Below, in pieces: positions 7,887-7,910 of a DNA stretch of 7,910 nt. A model generated the notes under the pieces. The model saw only the letters and a program-made list of their open reading frames with translations, was not told where the DNA came from and ran no database searches. Position numbers and translations under genes: made by a program. The stretch's first letter is position 1; every line of letters begins with the position of its first letter. Source of the DNA: Burkholderiales bacterium (lineage in GTDB: Bacteria > Pseudomonadota > Gammaproteobacteria > Burkholderiales > JAEUOS01); contig CANGUJ010000167.1 in the NCBI GenBank assembly GCA_947456845.1, forward strand, positions 1 to 7,910. The letters run 5' to 3'.

Positions 7887-7910
7887 CAGCTTCGCGGGTC
7901 GCCCGGGCCC

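Overview
The window looks like chromosomal DNA of a GC-rich proteobacterium, probably a beta- or gammaproteobacterium. This rests on the GlmS and PaaI-type sequences and on the nearly uniform G/C third codon positions of the genes at both ends. No RNA gene or CRISPR array was seen. The outer parts are host-like. On the left is glmS (1-1725), cut by the window edge. On the right are a divergent pair, a secreted HExxH protein (6468-7211, minus) and a PaaI-type hotdog thioesterase (7421-7861, plus).

Between them, from just after the glmS stop to about 5802, lies a stretch with more mixed codon third positions and AT-richer spacers. It holds a HAD-UbiA fusion (1865-3340, minus), a small orphan reading frame (3558-3974, plus) behind a perfect TTGGCA-N11-TGCCAA inverted repeat, a polytopic GT-C-like membrane protein (3920-5239, minus), the beheaded 3' end of a gene translationally coupled to it (5236-5360), and a decayed IS66-family element (5361 to about 5802). 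The arrangement reads as an accessory segment placed next to glmS, a known integration hotspot, and later eroded by IS66 activity. The HAD-UbiA fusion and the membrane protein suggest a lipid-linked sugar or envelope-glycan function, but the partner enzymes are not in view.

Right of the IS66 remnant is a small secreted-protein gene (5899-6395, minus). It keeps a good ribosome binding site, a signal peptide and a coherent C-terminal half. One frame change and one in-frame TAA interrupt it, so it is probably a recent pseudogene. It follows the HExxH gene by 72 bases on the same strand and may have formed a two-gene unit with it.

No clearly new multi-gene system is visible. The most useful leads are the glmS-adjacent segment, the IS66-cut operon, the doubly interrupted secreted gene and the operator-like palindrome.
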